From a virus, in IMG/VR virus record IMGVR_UViG_3300037247_000447, positions 1 to 38,726 of that record: a DNA stretch of 38,726 nt; one strand, written 5' to 3'. The translations under genes were made by a program, and so were the position numbers. This document shows, piece by piece, positions 8,960 to 17,040 of this stretch (position 1 is the first letter of the stretch; each line of letters starts with the position of its first letter). Under the pieces are notes generated by a model, which was not told the origin of the DNA, did not search any database, and saw nothing but the letters and a program-made list of their open reading frames with translations.

Positions 8960-9528
8960 TATATTGCCTGTAGACCTTGTAACATAGCTGCGACCTGTGG
9001 GGGAATGTCCGGCGCATCCGCCAACGCCTGTGGCTGGAACTCGCGCTCAACGACGCGGGAGGGTGCAAACTCCAACCCCGCACGTTCGGATGCCTGCGCT
9101 AACGCACCGCTTGGACCCATACCAGGGAAGAACTCCGTTCCCTTGGGAACGAGAAGGCCGCTAAGCAATCGGGCCTGGTCTATCGCCGCTACCCGTCGTT
9201 CATCGGCACTACGCTGGGCCTGGTTAAAGGCCCCAAGTGACGCAATGGCACGGTCGAGGTTGATCCGCCTGTTTGCAGTAGCTGCCTGTAGCTGTGCAGA
9301 CGCAAGGCTTGACTGCGCATCATCACGGAGGAGGCCCTCCGCCTCAAGAACATGCCGAGGCTTCGGTATAAGCTCCCACTGGTCAGGGCCGCCAGGGCGA
9401 GTAGGACCAAGGTTCATCCACATCATCCACCAAGGCGCAGCCTCAGGAGGTTGCGAACCGGAGGGGGGCGGCGGGGACACATTGCCTGCGTCTAGCAAAC
9501 GTTCCCAAGGACTTACGGGTGGAGGCAT
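8959..9528 (-). CDS. Unknown virion-region protein
   Basis: 189 residues from ATG 9528; this start is preferred over one ten codons upstream because GAGGAGCTT lies nine bases ahead of it. N-terminus is Pro/Trp-rich (PPPVSPWERLL, PEAAPWWMMW), followed by a long Ala/Gln/Arg helix and a Pro-containing tail. Not recognised. It is the first gene after a good leftward promoter at 9572-9601 and therefore probably starts a sub-operon running toward scaffold and capsid. Confidence 0.65.
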   Translation of the reverse strand: MPPPVSPWERLLDAGNVSPPPPSGSQPPEAAPWWMMWMNLGPTRPGGPDQWELIPKPRHVLEAEGLLRDDAQSSLASAQLQAATANRRINLDRAIASLGAFNQAQRSADERRVAAIDQARLLSGLLVPKGTEFFPGMGPSGALAQASERAGLEFAPSRVVEREFQPQALADAPDIPPQVAAMLQGLQAI

Positions 9529-9571
9529 AGAAAATAAGCTCCTCGGCCATGCCTCCAATGGCCCACTCTAT

Positions 9572-9601
9572 ATTATAGCAGATGCAGCGCGTCTAGGGCA
9601 A
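9572..9601 (-). promoter_or_regulatory. Extended -10 promoter inside the morphogenesis operon
   Basis: Minus strand: TTGCCC (9596-9601), 18 bp, TATAAT (9572-9577) with TGC directly before it. This is the only perfect TATAAT among the paired promoters here. It lies in the 64-base gap between the gene ending at 9593 and the gene starting at 9528, where a transcript start makes sense. Confidence 0.6.
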
Positions 9602-9871
9602 TTCCTCATCTACAGCGGGGAGCTTCGCAGCCGTCTTGATCAGCTCAGCCTTTGCGCCCATGCTCAGCTGTTCGTCTACCACCTGCTGAAACGCCTCAGC
9701 TGTCAGCTTTTGGATGTCTCCCCTTGTGATCGGCTGCTCCAGCGGACCAAAACCCTCGCTGTAGATCGTGTCGACCAAACGGTCTACGAGCTGATACACG
9801 CCGTCGAGGACCGCAAGGAATCGTTCATTTACCCAGGCCGATCCGAGGATGGGCTTACGGTCACTAGCCAC
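9593..9871 (-). CDS. Small helical protein next to portal
   Basis: 92 residues from GTG 9871, overlapping the portal stop (GTGGCTAG). Longer in-frame starts would lie wholly inside the portal gene and give an implausible N-terminus. The product is acidic and helical (VNERFLAVLDGVYQLVDRLVDTIY; LTAEAFQQVVDEQL). Not recognised; position after portal would suit a small connector or chaperone, which I cannot show. Confidence 0.6.
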   Translation of the reverse strand: MASDRKPILGSAWVNERFLAVLDGVYQLVDRLVDTIYSEGFGPLEQPITRGDIQKLTAEAFQQVVDEQLSMGAKAELIKTAAKLPAVDEELP

Positions 9872-11930
9872 GGGTCGTAACCTCAACCGCTTCTTGGACT
9901 GGCGGCCCAAAGTCCTTCGTGGACGGTGCAATAGGCATACGCACGCCGGGCACTCGTGGCAGGTTAGCACCACCAGCGCCACCACCACCACCAGCCAACC
10001 CCGTTGCCGGATCAATGCCCAGCGTCAACTGTTCTCCACCCTCCGGAGGCGGTGCCTCCCCAGGCGGTGCCAGGAGCGCCTTTACCTTCTGCGTCCCATA
10101 GGCAGTAGCCAACTCAACTAACACCGGGATAATCGCCTCCATCGTACCGATCAGCATCTTACCCTCGAAGACACGGGCTATCTCCTCATCAGGGTCTTCA
10201 GTGTCAGACTGCTCAACCACGGTCTGGTAGCCAGCTGTGCCCTGCTCCATGCGCTCAGCCAGCGCAGCCCACTTAGCATACTTAGTAACGGGGGTCTCTG
10301 CGCCCAGCGTAATAATCAAGTCAAAGGGAAGATCGGCCATCTCCGGTGTGATCACTGCCATGTCGGCAACGCGAACCTTCTCTCCCCGTGCTGGCTTCTC
10401 AGGCATAGCGGGAATATACACCGGCAGCCCGTGCTTGCGGACCGCATAGACAATCCCCTTCATGATCTCTTCCATCGCATCCTTTCGGACGTTCTGGTAG
10501 GGAACCATCTGGATGTCAGCCTGTGACACCTGGATCGCCAAGCGGTGGCCCGAAGCCTCAGAGGTCGCCTCCCCCTGCTGAACCTCCGACATACGATACA
10601 GATTTGTCTCATCCAGCAGTCGCTGCTCAGCCTTTGCCAAGTCCGCGTTAGGTGTCTCAACACGCTTGATCTCACCGGGGATAACAGGGATTTCACGGTT
10701 CGTCTGGTCAATCGACGGCGCCTTCTCTTCCTCTGACGGAAGCACCTGCTGCTCCGGAGTCGGACGGATATAGGCCGGTGCCAAGGCCTCCTCCAACGAT
10801 GCGGACAGCCGAGCCGTCATGAGAACATTCAACGCCTGCGCTGTGGATAGCACACCTTCGATCACGGGCTGATACTTGTACGCAGGGTCCTCATCGGTCG
10901 TCACATCACCGGGCACAAGTACGTAGCCGGTCGTTCGCGGCCCGAAGGGATTCGGGAACCGGAACACCACACCCTTTTCACCCTGCTGACCACGCGGCGC
11001 CCGCTTTTTGAGCTTCGGGTGCTCGATCAGAACATAGATGTGCTCACGCGTGCGTATCTCCGTATAGGCCACACGCTGGCTTAGGTCTGCCCCACTCGAC
11101 TGCGGGGGAAGGTACGCCCGCGCACCGACCGCCTCCGTTGTCTCTCCCCGTATGAAGACCTTTCCGGTGTCCTTGTCGTAACGCAGGCCATAGTCAGCAA
11201 AGGCTTCTAGGAGCGGGTTCAGGGACTTCTCACCCGTCTCCACCATCAACGCCACGCCATCGTCGTCCTCCCACCAATAACAGTTGAGGGGGTCCACGGC
11301 GATGAGCCTAAACGGGGGGAACTCAGTCCGGAGTGTATCATTTGTTACCTGGCTAAACGCCTTAGCCTCGTCACCATGTTTCGTCATAGCCGCGCGGAAA
11401 TCAGATCGGGCGCTGTTACGGTCACTGGCACCCTCAATCTCCCCGTCTTCGTCGTCAGCCGTCAGGTCATCGAGATCAAAGGCCCCAAGCGTTACACCGT
11501 GCCCAGGAAGGAAGTCAACCTTGAGGATGCCTAACCCGTCGCCCTGCTGGTGCTCTACCAGCTTCCACTCGACCGTCGGCTTCCCACGGTTCATCCAGTT
11601 GTACAGCGCCTTGATACCGTTCTCGAGTTCCTGCGCCAACCCCTGGAAGTCGGGGCCGGTCTTAAGCAGGATAACCTCGAACCGAGGACGGTTAGCGATG
11701 AGTCTCTTCGTACGCTTGTGCGCCTCCTGATTCGGCAGCTCGGTCTGATAGACCATGAGCGCCGTATCCTTTATGCGGGGGTTCAAGGGGAGCGCGGCAA
11801 GGTCCTGCTCCATTCTCCGGTATCGAACCTTACGCCGGTTCCGCCACACACGATCACGTTCGTTAAACGGTCGCATGACCTCAGTACGGAGCTTCCAAAG
11901 TTCTTGGTCAGTCGCCGTTGCTAGGGTCAT
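9864..11930 (-). CDS. Portal protein
   Basis: 688 residues. The product starts with a charged helical clip/stem-like N-terminus (LWKLRTEVMRPFNERDRVWRNRR), then the segment ALMVYQTELPNQEAHKRTKRLIANRPRFEV, which is typical for podovirus-like portals, and later a long helical C-terminal part and a Gly/Pro-rich tail. It lies two genes after the large terminase subunit, the usual place for the dodecameric DNA-entry channel. The length suits the larger podovirus-type portals. ATG 11930 overlaps the HNH stop (ATGA). There is no sign of frameshift. Confidence 0.8.
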   Translation of the reverse strand: MTLATATDQELWKLRTEVMRPFNERDRVWRNRRKVRYRRMEQDLAALPLNPRIKDTALMVYQTELPNQEAHKRTKRLIANRPRFEVILLKTGPDFQGLAQELENGIKALYNWMNRGKPTVEWKLVEHQQGDGLGILKVDFLPGHGVTLGAFDLDDLTADDEDGEIEGASDRNSARSDFRAAMTKHGDEAKAFSQVTNDTLRTEFPPFRLIAVDPLNCYWWEDDDGVALMVETGEKSLNPLLEAFADYGLRYDKDTGKVFIRGETTEAVGARAYLPPQSSGADLSQRVAYTEIRTREHIYVLIEHPKLKKRAPRGQQGEKGVVFRFPNPFGPRTTGYVLVPGDVTTDEDPAYKYQPVIEGVLSTAQALNVLMTARLSASLEEALAPAYIRPTPEQQVLPSEEEKAPSIDQTNREIPVIPGEIKRVETPNADLAKAEQRLLDETNLYRMSEVQQGEATSEASGHRLAIQVSQADIQMVPYQNVRKDAMEEIMKGIVYAVRKHGLPVYIPAMPEKPARGEKVRVADMAVITPEMADLPFDLIITLGAETPVTKYAKWAALAERMEQGTAGYQTVVEQSDTEDPDEEIARVFEGKMLIGTMEAIIPVLVELATAYGTQKVKALLAPPGEAPPPEGGEQLTLGIDPATGLAGGGGGAGGANLPRVPGVRMPIAPSTKDFGPPVQEAVEVTTRG

Positions 11931-12373
11931 ACAGCCTGCTCCATATGAGTCTTGATCGCGTGGCAGTTAGCACAGAGGAGCTGACACTTTTCAAGCTCAC
12001 GAATTACAAATGGTGGGAGGCCCCCCTTAAGCGCAAAACGACCAAGCCCACTAAGCCCCATCGTCTTCGTGGCGGGGTCAACGTGATCAACCTGAAGCGC
12101 CCGAAGATCATCCTTATACCCGCAGTTACGGCAGACGCCCCCCAACCGCTCGATTACTTCCATCTTGCCCACCCAGCGCGTCAGCTTAGTTTCCACACGC
12201 TTCTGGGCATTGATACTATCCCGGTGCTCTTCTCTGTACCGCCGACCACGCTCCGCAAGCTGCTCTCGACGGCCTTCTCTGTACCACCGGCCGACCTCGG
12301 CTATCTGATCGCGGTGCGTCTCGTTATACTGCTGGTTGTACGCTTTCCTCTTTACCCTATCCTTAAGTGCCAT
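11927..12373 (-). CDS. HNH endonuclease, free-standing
   Basis: 148 residues. N-terminal 60 residues are a charged, repeated helical pattern (HRDQIAEVGRWYREGRREQ / GRRYREEHRDSI), then an HNH domain with zinc cysteines C81/C84 and C134/C137, the metal-binding D96-H97 pair in LQVDHVDP, and H138 in CANCH. Such proteins cut DNA with a beta-beta-alpha metal site. The gene sits between TerL and portal, overlaps the portal start by four bases and appears to have its own promoter, which fits a homing-type endonuclease that has settled in the packaging operon. A packaging-associated HNH role, as in some phages where HNH lies next to terminase, is the alternative. Confidence 0.85.
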   Translation of the reverse strand: MALKDRVKRKAYNQQYNETHRDQIAEVGRWYREGRREQLAERGRRYREEHRDSINAQKRVETKLTRWVGKMEVIERLGGVCRNCGYKDDLRALQVDHVDPATKTMGLSGLGRFALKGGLPPFVIRELEKCQLLCANCHAIKTHMEQAV

Positions 12374-12393
12374 TCAAATATAACCCCTCTACC

Positions 12394-12422
12394 AGTGTAT
12401 CACGTCCGTCGGCTTACGACAA
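12394..12422 (-). promoter_or_regulatory. Promoter ahead of HNH-portal
   Basis: Minus strand: TTGTCG (12417-12422), 17 bp, TACACT (12394-12399), with TGA before the -10. It overlaps the last codons of the terminase gene and is 20 bases upstream of the HNH start. Confidence 0.45.
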
Positions 12423-13854
12423 CTCCTGACGGACCCATGCTATACTTTACTGCTTGCAGGCGCCCGCCACCGCTGAAAGCGTGTTGCAGGCCATACCTCA
12501 ACGCATCAGCAGCATGGTCCTCCCCATCCGAGTCTACGTCCTCCACGTTCACGTCATGGCAGATGAGTAGCGGAAGCGTACGACAGAGGTTCGCGCACGT
12601 ACGGAACACGAAGAGCCGAGGCGGCATGAGTATCCCCCCCTGCGGGGCCTCCTCCCAGTTGATCATCTCACGCATCAGCCGCCACCCCGATACGCGTTCG
12701 TTGTTCCCGCGTATGACAACCGTGGTCCCCCCAAACTGCTGCTTCCACGTGTCGGCCATCGCAGCAATCCTCTCACCCTTCACGTTGACCTTTGAGAACA
12801 TAGACGGGTCGAGGACCACCGCCCTGATCGTCTCCGATGCATCGACTGTAATCTGGTGCGCGCGGTAGACCTGTTCGTTGAGCGTAACACCCTTCCCGTA
12901 GTGCTCACGGTAGACGTACACCGACTTCGTTCCCGGCGGCCGTGCAAACCACAGCACCGCATAGGGAGCGTTGGACCCGTAGTCCACGCAGATGAAGCGG
13001 TCCCAGTCCGGCGGAATATCAAAGGGATCAATCGGATGAATCTCCGGCCGCCACCTAGCGAAGAACTGTCCCGTGAATACGTTCCAGTCACCGAGGGCCT
13101 TCATTCGGTACTCCTCAGGAGACATAGCACGGAGCCGCTCAACGTAGTGGGGGTCAGTCTTCGTAAGCGAGGGGTTATCCGACACCCGTGCAGGAATAAA
13201 CTGACGCGTCATGCCGCCCTCAGCCACCGGCGCCTTCCACACCTCCAAGGGCGCAGGCTGGTCGCCTCCACTCCACGGCGCAATCCAGCGAGCCATCACC
13301 CAGTTGTGTCCACGATCTCCAGGAGTGGCCCCCGAGCGTATGCGGGGTCCGGGCCACCACTCTTTGGTCGAACGGCAACGCGTAAGGAGTCCAGTGTATT
13401 GATACTGCGTAAACTGTTGGAGTTCATCAAAGAGCATGAAGTCATACTCCGCCGTCTGATAGGTGGCTACGTGTTCATCCTGCTCGCAGTAGCGGAGTTG
13501 AAGTATCGATCCGTTATTGAATACTAGGTTGTGGTTCCCACTAGCATAGGTAGCCACGGAGAGGGGAACCTCCTTCTGGATCGCCAAAATGTGCGTGTCC
13601 TCGAGTTCACGGTATGATCGGCGGAAGAGTATCCCTTGGGCGCCTGGGTGAACCATACAATACGTAACAGCGTAACAACGGAGAGCGTGCGACTTCCCAC
13701 CCCCATAGGCCCCACCAAAGAGGACTTCTTCGGCGTCGCTCACCATGAACTCGGTCTGGGGGCCAATGTGGGTTATGTATAACGCCCTACTAGCCGACGT
13801 ATTGGCCGTACGCCTAATTGCCTTCTGTTGCTTTGACAGTCTCGGCTTCGGCAT
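12400..13854 (-). CDS. terL: Terminase large subunit (packaging ATPase-nuclease)
   Basis: 484 residues with both motor and nuclease parts. Walker A is GGAYGGGKS (residues 47-55); Walker B with catalytic acid is FMLFDE (D143, E144). The RNase H-like nuclease has acidic residues in FICVDYGSNAP (about 290), VVLDPSMF (about 350) and GEDHAADALRYG (near 455). The enzyme drives DNA into the procapsid through the portal and cuts the concatemer. Length is normal. ATG 13854 has GGAGGAGGAAG upstream and lies inside the end of the small-subunit gene (41-base overlap), so the two subunits are translationally coupled. Confidence 0.95.
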   Translation of the reverse strand: MPKPRLSKQQKAIRRTANTSASRALYITHIGPQTEFMVSDAEEVLFGGAYGGGKSHALRCYAVTYCMVHPGAQGILFRRSYRELEDTHILAIQKEVPLSVATYASGNHNLVFNNGSILQLRYCEQDEHVATYQTAEYDFMLFDELQQFTQYQYTGLLTRCRSTKEWWPGPRIRSGATPGDRGHNWVMARWIAPWSGGDQPAPLEVWKAPVAEGGMTRQFIPARVSDNPSLTKTDPHYVERLRAMSPEEYRMKALGDWNVFTGQFFARWRPEIHPIDPFDIPPDWDRFICVDYGSNAPYAVLWFARPPGTKSVYVYREHYGKGVTLNEQVYRAHQITVDASETIRAVVLDPSMFSKVNVKGERIAAMADTWKQQFGGTTVVIRGNNERVSGWRLMREMINWEEAPQGGILMPPRLFVFRTCANLCRTLPLLICHDVNVEDVDSDGEDHAADALRYGLQHAFSGGGRLQAVKYSMGPSGVVVSRRT

Positions 13855-14212
13855 CTATGACTTCCTCCTCCCCCTCCGGGAGTTCCTTAACCTTCACGCT
13901 GGGAGGAAGCCAGGGGATTATCGTAAGTGCTCCCCCCTCTTCCCCTGTGATCTCATGCCTCTGTGGGACCTTCCCTAAACCATGTTCAATCAGAAACTCC
14001 AACGCCTGCCTATCCGGAGGGGTCCTATATATAGTCTCATCCCCACTACGGCCGTCGACCTTCACCACAAGTACCCCAGTAGCCAGCTCTTCCAGCTTCC
14101 CTATGTACTGCGGTAGATGCTTGACTAATTGGGACTCAGAGCGATCTAGGATTCGCCGCTTACGCTTAGGGGAGAGGTCTGTGCCCCCACGATCTGGTTG
14201 GCCTAATGTCAA
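13814..14212 (-). CDS. Terminase small subunit (probable)
   Basis: 132 residues from a TTG start at 14212 that has TATAGGAGG seven bases upstream; no ATG or GTG fits as well. The segment ESQLVKHLPQYIGKLEELATGV followed by PPDRQALEFLIEHGLGKVPQR matches the central oligomerisation part of small terminase subunits (PDRxAxxxLxxxxxGKPxQ). The C-terminus is acidic. It lies directly ahead of TerL and overlaps it by 41 bases. It would recognise the packaging site and recruit TerL. The N-terminal DNA-binding domain is short, so the call is probable, not certain. Confidence 0.7.
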   Translation of the reverse strand: MTLGQPDRGGTDLSPKRKRRILDRSESQLVKHLPQYIGKLEELATGVLVVKVDGRSGDETIYRTPPDRQALEFLIEHGLGKVPQRHEITGEEGGALTIIPWLPPSVKVKELPEGEEEVIDAEAETVKATEGN

Positions 14213-14339
14213 TGATTCCTCCTATAGTAGTCTCCGACGGGCCGTACGGTCTCACGGAGCCTCCTGAGAGCCTTCCGAGGAGGCAACGGCCGGCCCCCAG
14301 GCTCGCAGACAGGGGTGCCCACGAGTGTGCTCCATTTAC
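14213..14339 (-). other. Structured 5' leader of the terminase operon
   Basis: About 120 bases lie between the promoter at 14340-14368 and the small-terminase start. The minus strand folds on paper into a hairpin with a perfect 7-bp stem GCCTCCT / AGGAGGC (14278-14284 with 14259-14265), enclosed by GGCCG...CGGCC. The GCCTCCT arm could instead pair with the real ribosome-binding site AGGAGG near 14218. This is what a switchable leader would look like; no ligand or trigger is known. Confidence 0.4.
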
Positions 14340-14368
14340 ATCGTAGCACACCCTAACGTTTACGTCAA
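14340..14368 (-). promoter_or_regulatory. Strong promoter for terminase operon
   Basis: Minus strand: TTGACG (14363-14368), 17 bp, TACGAT (14340-14345), with TGC before the -10. The -35 and spacer carry half of the same palindromic element seen at 1911-1932 and 17764-17785, linking this promoter to the same putative regulator. Confidence 0.6.
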
Positions 14369-14374
14369 GTGGAA
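14353..14374. promoter_or_regulatory. Operator-like half palindrome at the terminase promoter
   Basis: The left half CTAACGTTTACGT matches the 17764-17785 palindrome exactly in its degenerate form; the right half is degraded (about 17 of 22 positions in total). It overlaps the -35 box and the stop codon of the upstream gene. Confidence 0.4.
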
Positions 14375-14802
14375 GGCTTGGGCGGAGACAGGCCCTTGAA
14401 GGCATCATTTGACCAGCCGCCACGTGGATCATCTACAAGGTTGGGCGTGGGCGACAGATGCTGCCCGATGTCGAGATACCACAGACCACGCATGAGCTGA
14501 AGAATAATGTCAGTCCCCGGTCCCTCAGGTCCGTCAAAGGGGATCACGCTGTCTAAGAGCCACGCTTCGTTCTCGGAGCAATCGATCTCGACATCATCCA
14601 GCTCCTCGTCAATCATCCGGAGGATCGCGTTGTTGGTCTTCCGGCGGAGAGCGCGAGCACACACGTCAGCCTGTGCGGGGACGGAGTCGGTCGGCCAGTC
14701 AATGTTGATCCCTGGTCGGACTGTGCCTCGGATCACCCAGGCCGTGTTGGGGTTCAGGTGGAGAGGGAAGATGGTCTGAGGGTCATCAGTATCTTCAATC
14801 AT
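14365..14802 (-). CDS. Unknown leftward protein
   Basis: 145 residues from ATG 14802, with a weak AGGACA ribosome-binding site upstream. Acidic product, beginning MIEDTDDPQTIFPLHLNPNT, with a helical middle (ADVCARALRRKTNNAILRMIDEELDD) and a Trp-containing C-terminal part. No motif recognised. It is the gene just before the terminase promoter and could belong to the packaging group. Confidence 0.6.
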   Translation of the reverse strand: MIEDTDDPQTIFPLHLNPNTAWVIRGTVRPGINIDWPTDSVPAQADVCARALRRKTNNAILRMIDEELDDVEIDCSENEAWLLDSVIPFDGPEGPGTDIILQLMRGLWYLDIGQHLSPTPNLVDDPRGGWSNDAFKGLSPPKPST

Positions 14803-14849
14803 GGCTGTGTCCTATCTACGAAGTAGAACATCGGTTCAGAACGTTTGAA

Positions 14850-15410
14850 TTACAGTATTTCAGTTTCGCCCACATTGCCTAATATACTATAAGCATTCGG
14901 GTCGTCCCAAGGCTTCAGTGACCCCTCCGGCTTCGGCGTCATAGCTTCAGCCCTTGCCCCGTCAGACAGCCACCGACCATCATCTGTGGTATTCCGTCTC
15001 CTCCAGCCTGGAACCTTCAAGGCCATCATGTCGTCAAAGAGGGTCGCGTACACAATGCAGAGCCTCTGGTCCCCATAGAGGTCCTTATACAGAGCAGCTG
15101 GACAGCGGAGAGAGGTATGTGCAGTGGCTAATGAACAAAGGAGGTGTCCTGGGTTGCCATACGAACAGTGCTTGTCTAGAGCCCTCTCGGCTTCATCAGA
15201 GTCCCGCGATCTATACCTCCTACACTGAGTATTACTAACGTTCGTGGCCTCACCTTCCCTGCGTCGACGGCGGGTGTTACGCATAGACTGGCGTCTCGCG
15301 TGCCTTCTATTCATATAGGATCGTGGTCTACCGGCCCGCTTGGACTCACGGAATGTACTCCCGCAGCCACATGCGCAAATAATTTCCACCTCCCATGGGC
15401 TATCGTTCAC
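14850..15410 (-). CDS. Zinc-finger-like protein of unknown role
   Basis: 186 residues from a GTG start at 15410, which overlaps the stop of a 21-codon gene (GTGA). The N-terminus carries CACGCGSTF followed by a Lys/Arg-rich stretch with GRPRSY and several Arg clusters, a pattern seen in short phage and plasmid zinc-finger proteins (CxCGCGxxF...RxRYCS). The usual later cysteine pair is missing, being replaced by MNRRHARR. The C-terminal 120 residues are less typical but contain spaced Cys residues and Trp/Asp motifs. Possibly a small DNA-binding protein; weakly supported. Confidence 0.5.
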   Translation of the reverse strand: MNDSPWEVEIICACGCGSTFRESKRAGRPRSYMNRRHARRQSMRNTRRRRREGEATNVSNTQCRRYRSRDSDEAERALDKHCSYGNPGHLLCSLATAHTSLRCPAALYKDLYGDQRLCIVYATLFDDMMALKVPGWRRRNTTDDGRWLSDGARAEAMTPKPEGSLKPWDDPNAYSILGNVGETEIL

Positions 15411-15472
15411 CAGACCACCTCGTCACATCGGAAACAGTAGTCGAATAGCCAACAGAGTATCTTACCGATCAT
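15407..15472 (-). CDS. 21-residue Cys-rich peptide
   Basis: ATG 15472 has a GAGGAGG ribosome-binding site at good spacing and the frame ends in TGA that overlaps the next gene's GTG (GTGA). The product is MIGKILCWLFDYCFRCDEVV plus a final Trp: a hydrophobic start and three cysteines, like other minute phage peptides. The promoter at 15542-15570 lies just upstream. Signals are better than for many longer frames here. Confidence 0.5.
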   Translation of the reverse strand: MIGKILCWLFDYCFRCDEVVW

Positions 15473-15541
15473 GAGCTGCCTCCTCTTCTCCTATATATGT
15501 CCATGTGGGTGAAATCGAAATACCGAAACCTCCGCCCTTTC

Positions 15542-15570
15542 ATCATACCACACACCCGCTCGTGTGTCAA
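15542..15570 (-). promoter_or_regulatory. Near-consensus leftward promoter
   Basis: Minus strand: TTGACA (15565-15570), 17 bp, TATGAT (15542-15547), with TGG before the -10. It is the best sigma70-like match in the window and sits about 70 bases upstream of the peptide gene at 15472. Confidence 0.7.
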
Positions 15571-15626
15571 TTCCCTATAGAGACAATAGTATCCCAAATT
15601 GCCCCTCGGCGGCTCTCTCTCCGTGC

Positions 15627-15755
15627 CTATGATCTTAGTAGTGCAATGATGGCGATCACAATGGCGGAGACTCCCGTACATGCTCCGACAACGGTGGCTA
15701 TCGTATTTACTGCTACCCATCGAGGAGACCAGGCCTCGTGGTGATCACTCGGCAT
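15627..15755 (-). CDS. 42-residue single-membrane-segment peptide
   Basis: From ATG 15755, with AGGAGG six bases upstream. The product starts MPSDHHEAWSPRW and continues with one long hydrophobic segment, VNTIATVVGACTGVSAIVIAIIALL, ending in RS. The start overlaps the preceding gene by 11 bases. Length and topology would suit a small membrane accessory or holin-like peptide, but there is no lysin nearby to support lysis. Confidence 0.6.
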   Translation of the reverse strand: MPSDHHEAWSPRWVAVNTIATVVGACTGVSAIVIAIIALLRS

Positions 15756-16170
15756 CGGCGCCTCCTGTCTTTGCGCCCTCAGGATCAGTCGGCTTCTTGT
15801 CCGGATCAAGCGTCACGCCATCAAACATCTGCGCAACGTCCTCAGCCGACGCGAGCCTTACCGCCTCATGCCCCGTATCCAGCTCATACAACACCTGGCG
15901 CGTTTGGTGGAGTACATCCTTGGCCCAGTCACCGTCCTCAACAGATACAAAGTTGTTGATAACCAGGACCTCATCGTGGTCAACAGGAAAATCAACCGCC
16001 TCACGGTCAGGATCGGCTTCAAGTGAGTAATGTGCACGGTAGAGACGTATGCAGAACTCCCGCACGGTTCCGTGAGGCAGATAGGCTGATTCACCAAATG
16101 GTCGGATCGCCTCACGCAGTCCAATACAGATGTCCCTGGTCAACCAGAGCTGAGTGAATGCTCGGCCCAT
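15745..16170 (-). CDS. Unknown leftward protein
   Basis: 141 residues from ATG 16170. N-terminal half has Trp/Arg/Tyr-rich helical segments (FTQLWLTRDICIGLREAIR, EFCIRLYRAHYSLE), the rest is acidic with a Pro/Asp-rich tail ending GGADAE. No family recognised. It follows the gene ending at 16183 by 12 bases and overlaps a membrane peptide, so it belongs to the same leftward unit. Confidence 0.65.
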   Translation of the reverse strand: MGRAFTQLWLTRDICIGLREAIRPFGESAYLPHGTVREFCIRLYRAHYSLEADPDREAVDFPVDHDEVLVINNFVSVEDGDWAKDVLHQTRQVLYELDTGHEAVRLASAEDVAQMFDGVTLDPDKKPTDPEGAKTGGADAE

Positions 16171-16182
16171 GTTTTCACCCGC

Positions 16183-16854
16183 CTAGACTGGACCCATTAG
16201 ACCCATGTAGACGTACTGCTGATCGCCCACCTCCATCACTTCGATGAACGGATCGCTCTCATCGGCCCCACTATCTGCCACCTCACGGTAGAACACGCGC
16301 TTGTCAAAGTCGTATTCCAGCCCCGCATCCTTCATCCAGGGAAGATACACATGATTCCACTCGATACACACCTTACGCTTCAGGCGGAGTGGAAGGGTCA
16401 CCAGAGGGAGTGGGCGGAGTCTCCAGCCATCAGGGCGCCGTTCGGTAGGCATATCTTGGAATAGCTCGCAGAAGCGCCGCCGATTGGCTAGATGCGCTTC
16501 GTGTGACCGTGATCCGCCACCGTTCGGCTCGAGTACGTCCGGCGATCCGCTGGCAAGCCACCCGATGTAATGTGCGCTCTTTGACCGCGTAGCCTCGATA
16601 TCAATCGCGTACTGAATCCCCGCCACGCGTCGTTCAGCATCTTCATCTGTGAGCCTCACACAGAAAACACAATCGTCCGCCACGATGTTGGGCTCCTTCC
16701 ACGGCCGGCGCCGGTCCACGTCCACAGCAGGATCGACCTTCTGCATCTGGGGGTTTCGGTACGGATAGCCGACAAAATACCCCGCGTAGCGTTGGGCTAC
16801 CAGCGCGTGTGCGTCCGCGATCTCCTGCGGAGGCTTAACCGCTTGGCGTGCCAT
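16183..16854 (-). CDS. Unknown leftward protein
   Basis: 223 residues from ATG 16854 with GGGGGT upstream. The product is hydrophilic with several Trp/Tyr residues, an Arg-rich central part (ANRRRFCELF, RRPDGWRLRP) and a beta-rich C-terminus ending QQYVYMGLMGPV. Only isolated cysteines, no Walker or nuclease motif seen. Function unknown; it lies in the leftward module between small membrane peptides and terminase. Confidence 0.65.
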   Translation of the reverse strand: MARQAVKPPQEIADAHALVAQRYAGYFVGYPYRNPQMQKVDPAVDVDRRRPWKEPNIVADDCVFCVRLTDEDAERRVAGIQYAIDIEATRSKSAHYIGWLASGSPDVLEPNGGGSRSHEAHLANRRRFCELFQDMPTERRPDGWRLRPLPLVTLPLRLKRKVCIEWNHVYLPWMKDAGLEYDFDKRVFYREVADSGADESDPFIEVMEVGDQQYVYMGLMGPV

Positions 16855-16878
16855 AGATACCCCCTATGGAGAATCCGA

Positions 16879-17007
16879 CTATGGGCGGCTAAAGCGTTCG
16901 CCGTCCCCGCGCTGGGTCGGGCACAATCGTTCCGGAGCATAATGCCGTTCGGGGTCGATACTCGGCTTCGTGCGCGTAGGAGTCTGGGTATCAGTCTTCG
17001 TTGGCAT
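16879..17007 (-). CDS. 42-residue hydrophilic peptide
   Basis: Translated by hand from ATG 17007, which has GGAGGAAGGAG upstream and an extended -10 (TGGTATAAT) 20-odd bases further up. The product is Thr/Lys/Arg/Pro-rich with no hydrophobic core (starts MPTKTDTQTPTRTKPS). Strong initiation signals make it likely to be real; function unknown. Confidence 0.55.
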   Translation of the reverse strand: MPTKTDTQTPTRTKPSIDPERHYAPERLCPTQRGDGERFSRP

Positions 17008-17029
17008 GTGGTCTACTCCTTCCTCCTAC

Positions 17030-17038
17030 ATTATACCA
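17030..17038 (-). promoter_or_regulatory. Extended -10 element
   Basis: Minus strand TGGTATAAT, a full extended -10, just upstream of the peptide gene starting at 17007. No convincing -35 is present, which is acceptable for extended -10 promoters. Confidence 0.45.
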
Positions 17039-17040
17039 CA

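Noticed and set aside
15469-15720. Minus-strand 83-codon frame between the membrane peptide and the 21-codon gene
   Set aside because: It overlaps a better supported membrane peptide out of frame, crosses the promoter at 15542-15570, and has no ribosome-binding site.
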